Shown: in pieces, positions 47,550 through 58,026 of the stretch
Numbering within the stretch: the stretch's first letter is position 1
Layout: each line of letters opens with the position of its first letter
Source: Hymenochaete sp. R1
Taxonomy: Eukaryota; Basidiomycota; Agaricomycetes; Hymenochaetales; Hymenochaetaceae
DNA: 64,000 bases
Assembly: GCA_019400425.1 (NCBI GenBank)
Contig: JAFREE010000094.1
Location: 29,641 to 93,640, forward strand
Reading direction: 5' to 3'
Position numbers and translations under genes: made by a program
The notes under the pieces: generated by a model
The model's database searches: none
What the model was told of the DNA's origin: nothing
The model's input: the letters and a program-made list of their open reading frames with translations, nothing else

Positions 47550-48600
47550 GGTCGAAAGTTTAGTGCAGCAAGATTAAATTAGTGTTCATTGTTTTTTTTT
47601 GAAAGGTATAATGTTTCTCCGTCAAACCTTTCTTCGAGGAAATGAAGACTTCTCGAGCTAGCTCAGCTGCATTCCACCCCTTCCCAAATCGAAAAAAAAT
47701 GTACCTTTTGTTTGTTGCTATCTGACCCCAGCGGTGCGCTGATTCTCTTCTTAACACTTCACGACCGACATTTAACTCCTTCATCAGCCTCGGCGCCCTT
47801 GTAGATCTCATCAGCGTCCAACTCCTCCCTCTCCGTCACCGATGTCCTCCGAAATTGTTCTTCCCAGAAATACATGAATGTCTTCGATGGTGTGCACCTT
47901 TATATTGTGATAAATACCTCTGTGCACCTATAGGAGCTCCCTATGCTTTCCAAGGACGTTGCGCCGCATACGACACTGTCTTCAATAGTTTCACCTACAA
48001 CGCAATGCATTTGCAGAGACAGAAGTATCCAATGCCTTCGTACATATTTGAAATCTTTCAGTTCGAAGAATCTTGCATTGCGCCTGCGCTTGTTTTGTTC
48101 GTAGAGACTCAAAGAAAGAAGTGAAGTGCCGTAAGCGCACGTCACGGACGACTCTGATCCTATGTGAGTCATCGAATGCTCTGTACAAGTCAGCACTTGC
48201 AGTTTGAAGGCGTTCGAATCGGCTTCCTTGATCAGGATACCAGAAAGAGGGATGCGGGAGAACTTCAACTTGGAATAAACGTCGGCGAGGTGTAGGTGAT
48301 AGAAGAGAGTAAAGCGACAAAGAATGATGATTTTTGCTGAACTCGACGAGAAACAGGCCGTTGTTGAGACGATGGTGAACATTGGCATGTCAAGCCACGG
48401 TTTACCCACTTCTCTGACTACGTTCGCATTAAAGGGATCGTTATGCCTAGCTGGTCAAACCCCTGTCGCCTTCTTCATCTTATCTCGAAGCAAAGTATTT
48501 TGCCAGGATAGCGTGTTCGCTTCTGTTCCTGCGTCGAAGTCTACTCCTCGACAAATTTCTTCATTATTCCTATACATGTGAGAGATATTGAAGATCTAGA
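47550..48600 (-). pseudogene. Pseudogene P2, degenerate copy related to F
   Basis: On the minus strand the family can be traced piecewise through changing frames: NNEEICRG (F: VNEEHILRG), then a stop-ridden stretch, HHRLNNGLFLVEFSKNHHSL (F: HRRDHNIFLTELKEANPL), LFYHLHLADVYSKL, RVVRDVRLRHFTSFFESLR (F: GVVKDVRLAHLTASLEDLR), ELDADEIYKGAEA (F: ELDVDGIYKNVDA) and AELAREVFISS (F: AELAEYYSEFFES). Spacing along the DNA matches F closely. At least three frame changes and several stops rule out a working protein. It lies tail-to-tail with gene G, in the same relation as F to P1. Limits are approximate; a tiny first exon was not found. Confidence 0.72.
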
Positions 48601-49207
48601 ATTTTGTTAAACCATTGAACCTTTTCTTATATAGCTTCTTGGAACAGATAATCAGAGGAGCCTGCTTGGAAGGTGGTTTGCCGACGGGTTAGAAAGACAA
48701 GGCAGAAAAGTGAGATAGCTCACATTAAATACCGTGTACTACATGTTTAAGTCGATTCAAGATATGCTTTCTTTTCTCTGGCACTGGCACGTCAAGCCGA
48801 GGCATACTTGCAAAATGCCCTCTCGAGATCGCGAATTGTATAAGGCCGCAGCTGCAGCCGAACGACCAGGGTTTACACTCAGCTGGCACTCGCTACAAGA
48901 ATTGATGAGCAAGAGTCAATGAGTCAATAGAATGCCGAAATGGAAACTTAAAATTTTCATTGAGGTGGGAAGCTCCTTTGCAGTTGACCTGTGTTGTCAG
49001 TCAAGTCATTTCTTCAGAGACTTGGTAGGCGATGGCGAGACGAAAGCTGAACAGTGAAGCAGAGTGAAGCCAGGGATCAAAGGATGATCGACAGTCGACG
49101 ATGTCGCGGTCGTCGGCGGCCTGCTTCGTCAGTCTGACAGTCAGTCAGTCAGCGATGACCACGGCCGTATCGTCTCACTATACACACATTTCACTCGTTA
49201 ATATCTA
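48601..49207. other. Intergenic, no gene seen
   Basis: Possible upstream remains of P2 and the promoter of the next gene. A (CAGT)n-type repeat (CAGTCAGTCAGTCAG) lies at about 49139-49153. Confidence 0.5.
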
Positions 49208-50606
49208 ATGCAAAACTTGACACCACTACCACCTATCTCCATTGTGAGCATATCACTTCCATTAAAGTCATAGTTTCTTGTCGAAGCTTAAGCGTGGAGT
49301 GTTTAGCTCGACGACAACGTCATACGCATAATCGGCCAGGTAACGTCCCGTGTCTGCTCCTTACATATCCAGCCCGCAAATTAATTCGACGAACTTCTAG
49401 AACCCCGGAAAGTTTACTTTGCAGGGAACGAACACGTACCTCATCGGTAGAGTCCCGCCATACATCCTTGTTGACACGGGAGAGGGCGTACCAGAGTACA
49501 CCCTGCTTCTACGACGTGTTCTACAGACATGCCATTCGGGAGACCTTGGGACATTGCTTGGAGGATCAAGTGGTACTGCCACGCACGATAAAGAGCTTGA
49601 GAATAGTGCTAAAAGCGACCATATAAGCGATAAGGAGAAAAAGGACTATCCGACCTCAACGACGCTCGTGGATAAAATTATAATAACTCACCGACACGCA
49701 GATCATTTTGGAGGCCTGAAGGACGTGCTGCAATGTCTCAAACAGCTTCATGGCGAGGTTGCCGATACCATGAGCGACTATCATCCTCCAAGGATCTACA
49801 AATTTCCTTCTCACCCTCCTAACCCATCCACGCCAGCGAAACCAAGTCCTTACGGTCACGAGAAAATGTACCAGTCCGCATTGGCATCCCTTCCCGAAGG
49901 AACCTTTACGCCCTCACCTACAGGCCAACCTATGCATGACCTTTCCGACGGCCAGATCTTCTCAAGCTCTGAGATATCGGTCAACAATAGTCCTAGCGAT
50001 CTTAATCTAACTCTCCGTGTCATCCATACGCCAGGCCACACATCCGACTCCATCTGTCTCTTCCTCGAGGCTCTCAAAGGCGGGACCCGCACAAATGTTC
50101 TTTTCACAGCTGATTCGATTCTAGGTCAGGGAACAGCCGTTTTCGAAGACCTGGCGTCGTACATCACGAGTCTAAAGAGGCTTGTCGGTGGTATTGATGA
50201 CACTACCAGTACTATTGGTGAATTCAAGAAAGTATACCCTGGGCATGGACCTGTGGTTGAGGACGGGCCTGCACTAATTCGGACGTACATTGAACACAGG
50301 ATGCAACGCGAAATGGAGATTGTAGATGTTTTGAAGGATTTCGATGTGTCACGTATCGATGTTAATGCTGAACCGGGACTGGCAAGTAAGGGTGCGCGAG
50401 TGGAAGACATCGTTGCGAGGATTTATAAGGACTATCCAAGCTCTTTGTGGAAGGCAGCGGAGCATGGGATATTATTGCATTTGAAGAAGTTGGAGGAAGA
50501 GGGATGTGTGGTGCGTATTGATAGTAAAGACGAAGCTGGATTGAGATGGGATTTGGTATCAACATCGTCCAAGAAATCCGCATGCGTATCAGATTCAATT
50601 CTATAA
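49208..50606 (+). CDS. LACTB2-like metallo-beta-lactamase-fold hydrolase
   Basis: Three exons (49208-49243, 49307-49339, 49401-50606) give 424 residues. The N-terminus joins MQNLTPLPPISI, LDDNVIRIIGQ and NPGKFTLQGTNTYLIG, the LACTB2 opening. Metal ligands: THRHADHFGG (HxHxDH), the HTPGHTSDS histidine, FTADSILGQGTAVFEDLASY with the bridging aspartate, and YPGHGP. A C-terminal winged-helix part follows (VEDIVARIYKDYPSSLW...GILLHLKKLEEEG). Human LACTB2 is a mitochondrial single-strand RNA endonuclease of 288 residues; the fungal protein is longer because of two inserted loops (Ser/Lys/Asp-rich before HxHxDH and Pro-rich after it). Relatives also act as thioesterases beside fungal polyketide synthases, but no synthase is nearby. 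Confidence 0.9.
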
Positions 50607-50812
50607 TGTTATAAATATAGTATGTACAATAACAATGACTCAACGTTACGTTTCAACAAATCTAGGAGACCAGCTCGTGAAATTAGCACGCGTCATGACG
50701 CTGTTGACAAGATTAAAGACGGGGAAGGCGTTTTGAGTCTATGGAACAGCTTTAGTGAGCGCTACATATCTCAATAATCAATAGGAATCAACTTACAATT
50801 GATGTGCTTTCT

Positions 50813-52453
50813 TCACTCAGATTCGCCGAACTCTTCATCGGATTCATAGTAGTCCTCGTCTTCATCTGATTCGTCTGAATCGGTGCAGTCTTCTTCATCG
50901 CTTTCGTCAACACTATCGACTTCGTTGTGCCCTTCATCATCATCAACCTCACTCCCATCCATACCCTCTCCCTCTGGCATCCTCTTAATCTCACGTAACA
51001 ATTCTTGGAGTCCCTTCGGCAGGCTATCAATACCCTTCGTATTGACACGGCGACTCTCATTCATCGTCATCTCGTTGTTCATATCCAAATCACCCTTTGT
51101 TTTGTTATACTTCAGCCTCCGGCTCACAATCCTCGACAGCCTCATTCGCTCCTTCTCCAAGTCAGATAGGGTTGCCATCTCTATCTCAGTTAACTCATTA
51201 CCCTTCCTGTCTTGTGAGAGGCGATAAAGAGCAATCATGTCTCTCTTCTTGACATCAACTTCGTCCAGCACCTCCATTAACCTTTGGATCTTGCCTTGTA
51301 CCCTGGCATATTTGGCGTTAGTCTCTATGGCCCTGCTACGCTCCTTCGCTGCCTGCTCTCGTGGTGATTTCAAATCATACGCTCTTTTCACATGATCTGC
51401 AATAAAAGAGCGCAGCTCCTCTTCCTTTGCCTTGTCGGTTTCCGTATCTGCAAACGTCCGAAACTGGTGCTCCATGTCATAGACAAACGACCAATAGTCC
51501 CTTGTCGCCTTATTACTGGCGTACTCGGCGTTCTGCCGCTCTGTTCGCTTGAGGTGTCGCCCTTTCTCGTGTTCACCAGGAAGGGCAGAATTTGGATCAC
51601 GTAGAGCTTCCTCATATCTCTTCGCTTCCTTTTCATGCATTTTCCACAGATGTTCTATCTTTTGGCGAATGTTATTGGGCTCCATGGGCTCCCCGGTCTT
51701 GTCTTGCTTCGTAGTATTTGGGGCTTTGCTTTTATTTCTAGAATGTTGGGCTTCGAAGCGTCGTATGGCATCCTGCTTGATCTCCACTACACGGTTTTTC
51801 TCCGCTGTATTGTTGTCGGATTCCGCTTTTGCGACGAGCTTGTCGCATACATCTATTAGCTCACCTTTGGCCTCTTTTGCCTTGTATAACGATGCATGCA
51901 ACTTCGCTCTCTCGGCCCGCTTCGTAGGTGCCTTGTTGATATAGCCTGTGAACAACTCCAGTTTGCGATTGAACCTTTCAAGCCGCGATTCCAGATTGAG
52001 GGCATTTCTCTCAGCTTTCTCTTTGTGAGCGTCGCGAACGATCTGAGAGTGCATGGTTGCCAGTTTCTCGTAATAAAAAGTATTAAGACCTTCGATCTTG
52101 GTTTGCAAAGACGCGCTGCCCTCGTCTCCAAGACCCTTCAACTCGCTAAGGCCCTTTTCGAAGTTGTTCCGTACTCTACATCTTAAGCTTTTCTCGATGC
52201 TTTTGGTTTTGATGCGCTCTTTATTAGTCTCACGCCAGCCAGCGTCGTCCGAGCCCATCCCGAGTATCTTCTCCAGATCGACAACTCTTCTCCTGACAAT
52301 CTCCCAATCTTTCTTTCGCATGGTCAGATATTCGATCCACTCCTCGGGTGTATTCTTCCCCTGCGGTCGCATTCTTTTTGAGGCTGATCCGGGAGATGGT
52401 TGTGTAAGAGCGGGGCGCTTTCCGGTCGCGCCGGAGGCTCTGCTAGAGGACAT
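50813..52453 (-). CDS. Acidic coiled-coil protein, unknown function
   Basis: A single exon, 546 residues, starting at MSSSRASGATGKRP. The frame is open upstream to an ATG at 52681, giving a presequence-like N-terminus, but a TATATAT box at 52657-52663 lies between the two starts, so transcription probably begins after it. The N-terminal 40 residues are basic (SKRMRPQGK), followed by about 430 residues of near-continuous charged helix (for example KKDWEIVRRRVVDLEKIL, KAERNALNLESRLERFNRKLEL), and a final 45-residue Asp/Glu/Ser tail. I do not recognise the family. It resembles A-G in composition but lacks their WF, SAPLALLY and AYRAR motifs and the tiny first exon, so I do not place it in that family. 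Confidence 0.75.
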   Translation of the reverse strand: MSSSRASGATGKRPALTQPSPGSASKRMRPQGKNTPEEWIEYLTMRKKDWEIVRRRVVDLEKILGMGSDDAGWRETNKERIKTKSIEKSLRCRVRNNFEKGLSELKGLGDEGSASLQTKIEGLNTFYYEKLATMHSQIVRDAHKEKAERNALNLESRLERFNRKLELFTGYINKAPTKRAERAKLHASLYKAKEAKGELIDVCDKLVAKAESDNNTAEKNRVVEIKQDAIRRFEAQHSRNKSKAPNTTKQDKTGEPMEPNNIRQKIEHLWKMHEKEAKRYEEALRDPNSALPGEHEKGRHLKRTERQNAEYASNKATRDYWSFVYDMEHQFRTFADTETDKAKEEELRSFIADHVKRAYDLKSPREQAAKERSRAIETNAKYARVQGKIQRLMEVLDEVDVKKRDMIALYRLSQDRKGNELTEIEMATLSDLEKERMRLSRIVSRRLKYNKTKGDLDMNNEMTMNESRRVNTKGIDSLPKGLQELLREIKRMPEGEGMDGSEVDDDEGHNEVDSVDESDEEDCTDSDESDEDEDYYESDEEFGESE

Positions 52454-52656
52454 GCCGTCGGGAGTAGCCTTGTCGAGGTTTGATTTCTGGAAAGTGACAA
52501 GACTATGACCGGGCAATAGCAAGTGGTGGGGGTTGTGCACGGGGACAACGGAGGCAGAAGCGAAAGTCCGTAGTGTGTGATGTAGTGTGGTTGGGAGCAG
52601 GGAAGTTGTAGCAAGAGATGTTTTCCAAATATGGTTCTGGGAACTCTTTACGAGCG

Positions 52657-52663
52657 TATATAT
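52657..52663 (-). promoter_or_regulatory. TATA-box-like element
   Basis: An ATATATA/TATATAT string about 200 bp upstream of the chosen start of the acidic coiled-coil gene. Its position argues against the longer open frame starting at 52681. Confidence 0.4.
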
Positions 52664-53904
52664 GCCTTTGAACGGCAACAAGAGCTACGAGTAGTCCGTC
52701 TGGGCCCTTTATCTCGCGAAAGTTTGGCCTATGATCGGTACTGGAGCGACGAGAAGTTATGGGACTGGCGGATGCGAGCCAGTGGGTCGAATGCAAATAG
52801 GAAGATAAAGGCCTCCTGAGATAAGCGACACGGAAAAAAGATCTGAAAAAGCAGACAGTTACGAGCAAATCGTTTGAACAATGTCAAGCTCAAGAGATGC
52901 CAAGTTGTTAGTCCGATGTAAGAGACTGAAGAGGGAAATGTCAGTCAGAGCATCATGCACGCGAGCGAAGGTGAGTTTCAGTAGGATGTCGATAGCATCA
53001 ATTAATATTTTTGAAACGACTTACTAAAGATCTTGAAATGAAGTGCGTGGTTGCCTTTAGCCGCCGACTCTGAATAAAAGAGAAAAATGGTTGTCGTGAA
53101 AGTCCGTGTCAATGGCGAGATTGGCGACGCCGCAAGTGTTTGAGTCTAATATGCCAGTGATACAGAGAAAGTCTGAAGGTGTTTGAAGGTCGTCGCTGGA
53201 AAGAGTAGCAGAGGTGAATTTGGTGCTGTTGCCATTGCACCGACAATGCGAGTTCTTATTTCACCCGGGAAACTTTGCACGTGTAGTGTGCGGTCGGAAA
53301 GTAGAAGAAATGCGCTATATACTGGTACTGGGAGGATGCGGATGCAAACATGCCTTATTGAAGAAAGGTGAGCTCTTTCTGCTTACACCTGAGTCAAAAA
53401 AATTGTACGAGAGTTTTGCAGCTGTGTTCCACTACATGTGCGAAAGACGGGAGTCATGGGCAACGTGAAGGTAACGTAGAAGCGTTATGCTGACGTCCGT
53501 CAGCAAAGACAGGATGGGACCTCCTCTTGAAGTCTCATTTGAGCCCACCTTATGACAACAATTGCATCGCAGTTCCTTTTCATCTTCTTTAGTTCTACCC
53601 AGCGTGGCCATCGAGAGACAGGTAAGATAAAGTTACCTCTTCGAGACCCGATCCTCCATCTGCTGGTCAAGTAAACGATTGACCGGATCGAAAAACATTA
53701 TGAAGAGCAGGGATGGAAGCTGAACCGACATCGACGCTCTCGATTGCGACCCGCGAATGAAAATGAAATTCATGATGTCAATAGGAGCGTGTACAATAAA
53801 AATAACGTAGGGTGATGCATGGAAGATAAATATACAATACCGAGATCTCTAAAAGAGAAGCGCGAAGAACTGATCCGCCCGACGTTTTCAATGCTCTCGT
53901 ATTC
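52664..53904. other. Intergenic, 1.2 kb, no supported gene
   Basis: A plus-strand frame of 84 codons at 53214-53468 has no recognisable domain or splice partner. The region otherwise holds the coiled-coil gene promoter and the 3' region of the second Zn2Cys6 gene. Confidence 0.45.
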
Positions 53905-56900
53905 CTAGCATCCAACATCAGCCATGACCCTTGTGACCTCCTCAGAGTGCATCTGAGACATCAAAATATCCGACAACGCCGCCCAATCAAGCTCCGAATC
54001 ATTCGGGAAGATGTCTTCCAGCAGCGAAGGGTCGAATTGATGTTGTTTGTTCCCATTCGTCATCCATTCTACCATATAACCCGTCCTGCTTGTCAGTGAT
54101 TTCTCGAGTCTGTCAAAGAGTTCGGGGAGTTTCGATGAGGGTACATCATACCCGGTGCCGTTCGATACAGGTCCCGAGCCTGGCTGGAGTATTGACTCGT
54201 GAACGACGAGGCCTACATCCTCTGGATCCATCGTTGAGTTCTGGATCATCAATACAAGCTCAGCTACATCCGGATGTACGCGATCCCAAATCTCTAGTCC
54301 TTCATGTACACCATCGGTTCCTTCATCTCCATCATGCGAACGGACAGCGGAGGTGGACATGGTGATTGTTCGATTATGGTTATTCTTCGAATGAGTTGAT
54401 TGGTCTCGGTTGTACTCGATGCGTTCTTCGATAGCCTGGAAGCGTTGGCGACAGTAGTCCATGCTTCCGGGAACTAATGATTGTTCTTTGAGGATCTCTT
54501 GCCAATGTCGAACACATTCTGAGCCTTTGATAGCGAATTGTCGGACGATGGGCTAATGAGCGAGGTTCAGGTAGAGTTCCACATAGTGAAGGGAGAGTGA
54601 GAAAGGCGTACCGCTGTTCGACGGACCAAAGCCGAGTTGACTGACGCGCGATCAAACATTTCAACCAAACGGTTGAGTTCCCGCTGAATATACGGAGCTA
54701 ACGGACAGTATGGGATCCGTTCAACAATGATAAATAGCGCAGACTGCATCAGAGGTAAGCATCCCTGAAATGCCCGAGATGAAGCTTGAACTTACAGCGG
54801 CACAAAACAAATTGTACCAGAAATACGCTAAATTTCCGATCAGCCGAGGAAACTTCCTTTCCATGACATCCGTTGCTCTTATAATGACGAATGCACTCCG
54901 CAACGTCGCGAAAATAGAAGCAAAGTACGGACTTCGTAATACCGATGATCTCTCCTTCAACGAGTCCTGTAGATACTTACGATGCAAATACAGGAGCGAC
55001 GTGTTCGAACAATGCGCACATAATAGCTGGAGAAGCTGAACTCTCATCGGGCCAGATGGCTGGAATCCTGATTCAAATGGCGGGATTTGAAGTTCTGGAG
55101 AAAGTGGAAAGTTCCTGACTCGGGTATCGAGATCCAAGGCTTCCTCGTATCGAACTGAGCTGGAGAAGAGGCCCTGAACAAGATGCTGTTTGATGCCGAA
55201 GAGAAATTCGTTACGTGTATGGTGATCTGAAGGTTAGGTTTCTCAATAAACAAGTATTAATGACAATAAAGAAGATCATACATAAAATACTGATGTCGTC
55301 TGCAGATCTTTGAAGGTCGCCTGAAGGTGCTGGTGGGAGTGTGGTCATTACACCATCGTGTACAGGTTGTCCCGAGACCATTGCCTAAGACCGTCGATGA
55401 GATGGCTTACAGAAGTAAAAAAAAATCATACTCACAAAGGATGCAATGAGAAACTTGATCTGATAAGCAGTGAGGCGACGATCTATCTGGGCTTCTCGCC
55501 CGAAATGGACGTTGCTTTCCTCGTTATCTGAATGGGGATAGTCAAATTCAGAGAAAAAAAAACGAGCCGAGGAAATCGGCACGCACAAAGACGTAACTAA
55601 GAAAAAAAGGGGGGATGAGCTACTTCGTTTCGCGAGTAACAATAGATCATCGGCGTACGGTCTTGAGAGCTATCATAAGTAAGTCTACCAACGCCGCAGC
55701 CTCTTTCGTGATTTCTGCACCCCATGAAAACATCGTCCGATGCGTCAAAAGCAGGCACTGTAACGAAACATATCAGCTGTCAAATAAAATTTACAGAGAA
55801 TATTTCCTCACTAGGTATTTCGCCAGTTCCAGTTTCCAGCCGGGGTCTACAACCGTATGTTCAGCACTTTCTAGAATACAACCCATTATTGATGCCTTCG
55901 ATGCCATAACCAAACGCTCCGTGTGCCTCTTCATGTTTTCCCTTCCCGTAGGCTCATCGTCGATTTCGATTCCCAATGCGACGATAGCGAGGAGTGAGCC
56001 CACGCGAGAGAGTTTGTGGGGTGTTCCCGACCGCTCGTAGCTTAGCTGAATCATGTTTTCAACATCCGATGGAGAGTAAGTATGGTTCATTCTGCGATCC
56101 GGTGAGTAAAAGAAGGTCTTTTATTCAAGTAACAAAGGAGATACGTACAAAAAAGAGCCTGTATGTTGCAGAAGGGACGCGCTTCTCTCTACATCTTTAC
56201 GATCACCTAAAGCGTTTTTCGCATGCCGCAGCATATCCCTGAGAGTCAGAAACTCCATCTGACTCCGAACAGATGCGCGACGCTTCGGGTCATTGTCATC
56301 GAACGCTGCCGCAAGAACTGGATAGAAAAATTTGTTGACTGCCTCGCACAGGTGCTTGTATTGCGCATCATCCAGGGGTCTGGAATTCAATGATGCGTTG
56401 TGTGCATGGGTATGAGCGTCCGAATGGTTCGGGGTGGACGAACCCGATCGCGAGGCAGGCGATGGGCGAGAAATGACGGCAGCTTTGGATCTCGGCGCAG
56501 GACTCGGCAAAGGTGTATATGTCGGCCGAGGCGCTTGCATATGTGCGGGTGCGGCGAGCGCCGACACGGGTACCGGCGTGGACGCTGACGTGGGAAAGAC
56601 AACCTGGCCCTCATGATGCAGTTCAATCGTACATTTGACCTGGAGCTTGTCTGCGGTCAATAGTGGATGAGTTGGAACGGCAGTAGCGTCGGCATCTTCT
56701 TCTAGCTCCGTCGCATCCACCGTTCCCGTCGTGTACGAAGATGGAGGCGGCGGAGGCGCAGACTTGCAATGACAGTGCTCGCTGTAGACAGCTTCGAGGG
56801 CGTTCTCGAGCTCGCGAACACGTTCGACGAGCTCCGAAATCTTGTTGTGTAGCTTTTCGGTGCTAGCAAGGACATATCTAAGGAACAAAGAGAAAAAGGA

Positions 56901-57571
56901 AAGGGTTGGGCGGGAAAATGAAGGATTGGATGGGGATAAGATTGCGGAAGTAAGGTTGTTAGTAAAAGGTCCGAGAGAGGGAAGTCCGATGCGGTCGGGA
57001 CGGGGACGTACCGGCTACCTTTTCCTGAAACCAAGGAGCCATCTGGTGGTTGATTGAAATGAATGAGACAAACGTTTGGGAGTCGAACGTTACGACAGAG
57101 CTCACCGGGGCAAATATCCTGACACCCGCGTTTCACGCATGCCTGGCATGGGAATACCTGTGCGAAAAGAACGGAATTTAGAGGGGGGAGGGGGGGAGGG
57201 CGAAACGGCTTGCACCCACTCGGTCGCATTTGAGCTTTAGCCTTGAGGGAGAAGGGAAGAATGAACATTGCAGAAGGTCGATGACAACCAATACGCACAC
57301 ACCTTCTACACTCGCCGCATGAGATCTGCCTCTTAGACGAGACACGACCGATGGCATCCACACTGCCGACCACCTTCTGCTGCTGTCGCTCATCGCCGTT
57401 TGGCAGGCTCACTCCCACTGCAACGCTGCCTGGACGAGGCTGGTACTCGACAAACGTGTGCATTGCCGCCGCTGACACCGAAGCAGCATTTCGTGCGCGT
57501 TTGGAGGGGGCGAGGGCAACCTCGTCGCTAATATGGTGTTTCTCTGCGGTGTGCGGGTAGTGGGAGGACAT
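53905..57571 (-). CDS. Zn(II)2Cys6 transcription factor 2
   Basis: The first six exons are clear: 57571-57303, 57241-57220, 57157-57106, 57042-57012, 56877-56149 and 56091-55812. The zinc cluster is C85-x2-C88-x6-C95-x5-C101-x2-C104-x8-C113 with an RRLKLK loop. GSLVSGKGSRYVLASTEKLHNKISELVERVRELENAL follows, the usual dimerising coil of this basidiomycete class. A Pro/Ala-rich stretch and a helical region come next. Later exons include FDYPHSDNEESNVHF, LFGIKQHLVQGLFSS, LLYLHRKYL, IIRATDVMERKFPRL..FWYNLFCAA, SALFIIVERIPYCPLAP and a last exon ending 53905. Borders between about 55760 and 55140 are not resolved, and the central 'R-x-FWE' block of the fungal regulatory domain was not found. Nuclear regulator; targets unknown. 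Confidence 0.75.
57182..57200 (+). repeat. G-run in intron 2 of the Zn2Cys6 gene
   Basis: Runs of 6, 6 and 3 guanines separated by single A on the plus strand, inside the 62-nt intron between exons 2 and 3. The transcript is C/T-rich here, making a strong pyrimidine tract before the acceptor. Confidence 0.6.
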
Positions 57572-58026
57572 GGTGGTAAGGATGAGAGGAAGGATGGGGG
57601 GCTCTAGAGACGGGAGAGATCAGAAGGAAGCCGACCGACACGGATTCGCCGGAAAAGGTCTCTTTTACGTAATTCATCTAAAACTTCCCCGAATTGATCG
57701 GTCTTTTCCCACCCCGGCCCGCTTCAATTCAACCTCGGAAAACAACCACATCTTCCATCCAAAAGGAGTGGTTTAAGTAGCGCTGAAATTGACTTCAAAA
57801 AGAGAAAGGGAAGGGAAGAAACGAAACGTGGTCGGGTAGAAAACTTCAATGAATTTTCGGAGTTTCGCGGTCAAATAAGTGTCCTCGACTCGGACATCAA
57901 CTCATCACGCATACCGGAAATGAATAGCATCAAAGGTACCAACAACGCCGTTCACTTCACGCTCATACTCATACAATTCGGCCTTTCCGGTATACAAGTC
58001 CCTTGCATGGTATAATACTTGCCTCG
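57572..58026. other. Intergenic, Zn2Cys6 gene 2 promoter side
   Basis: Between the start of the Zn2Cys6 gene and the 3' end of the spartin-like gene, both minus. No gene seen. Confidence 0.5.

Noticed and set aside
52454..52681. Presequence-like N-terminal extension of the acidic coiled-coil gene
   Set aside because: A TATA-like box lies between the upstream ATG and the preferred start, so the extension is probably not transcribed.
53214..53468. 84-codon plus-strand frame
   Set aside because: No recognisable domain, no conserved neighbour and no clear splice partners.
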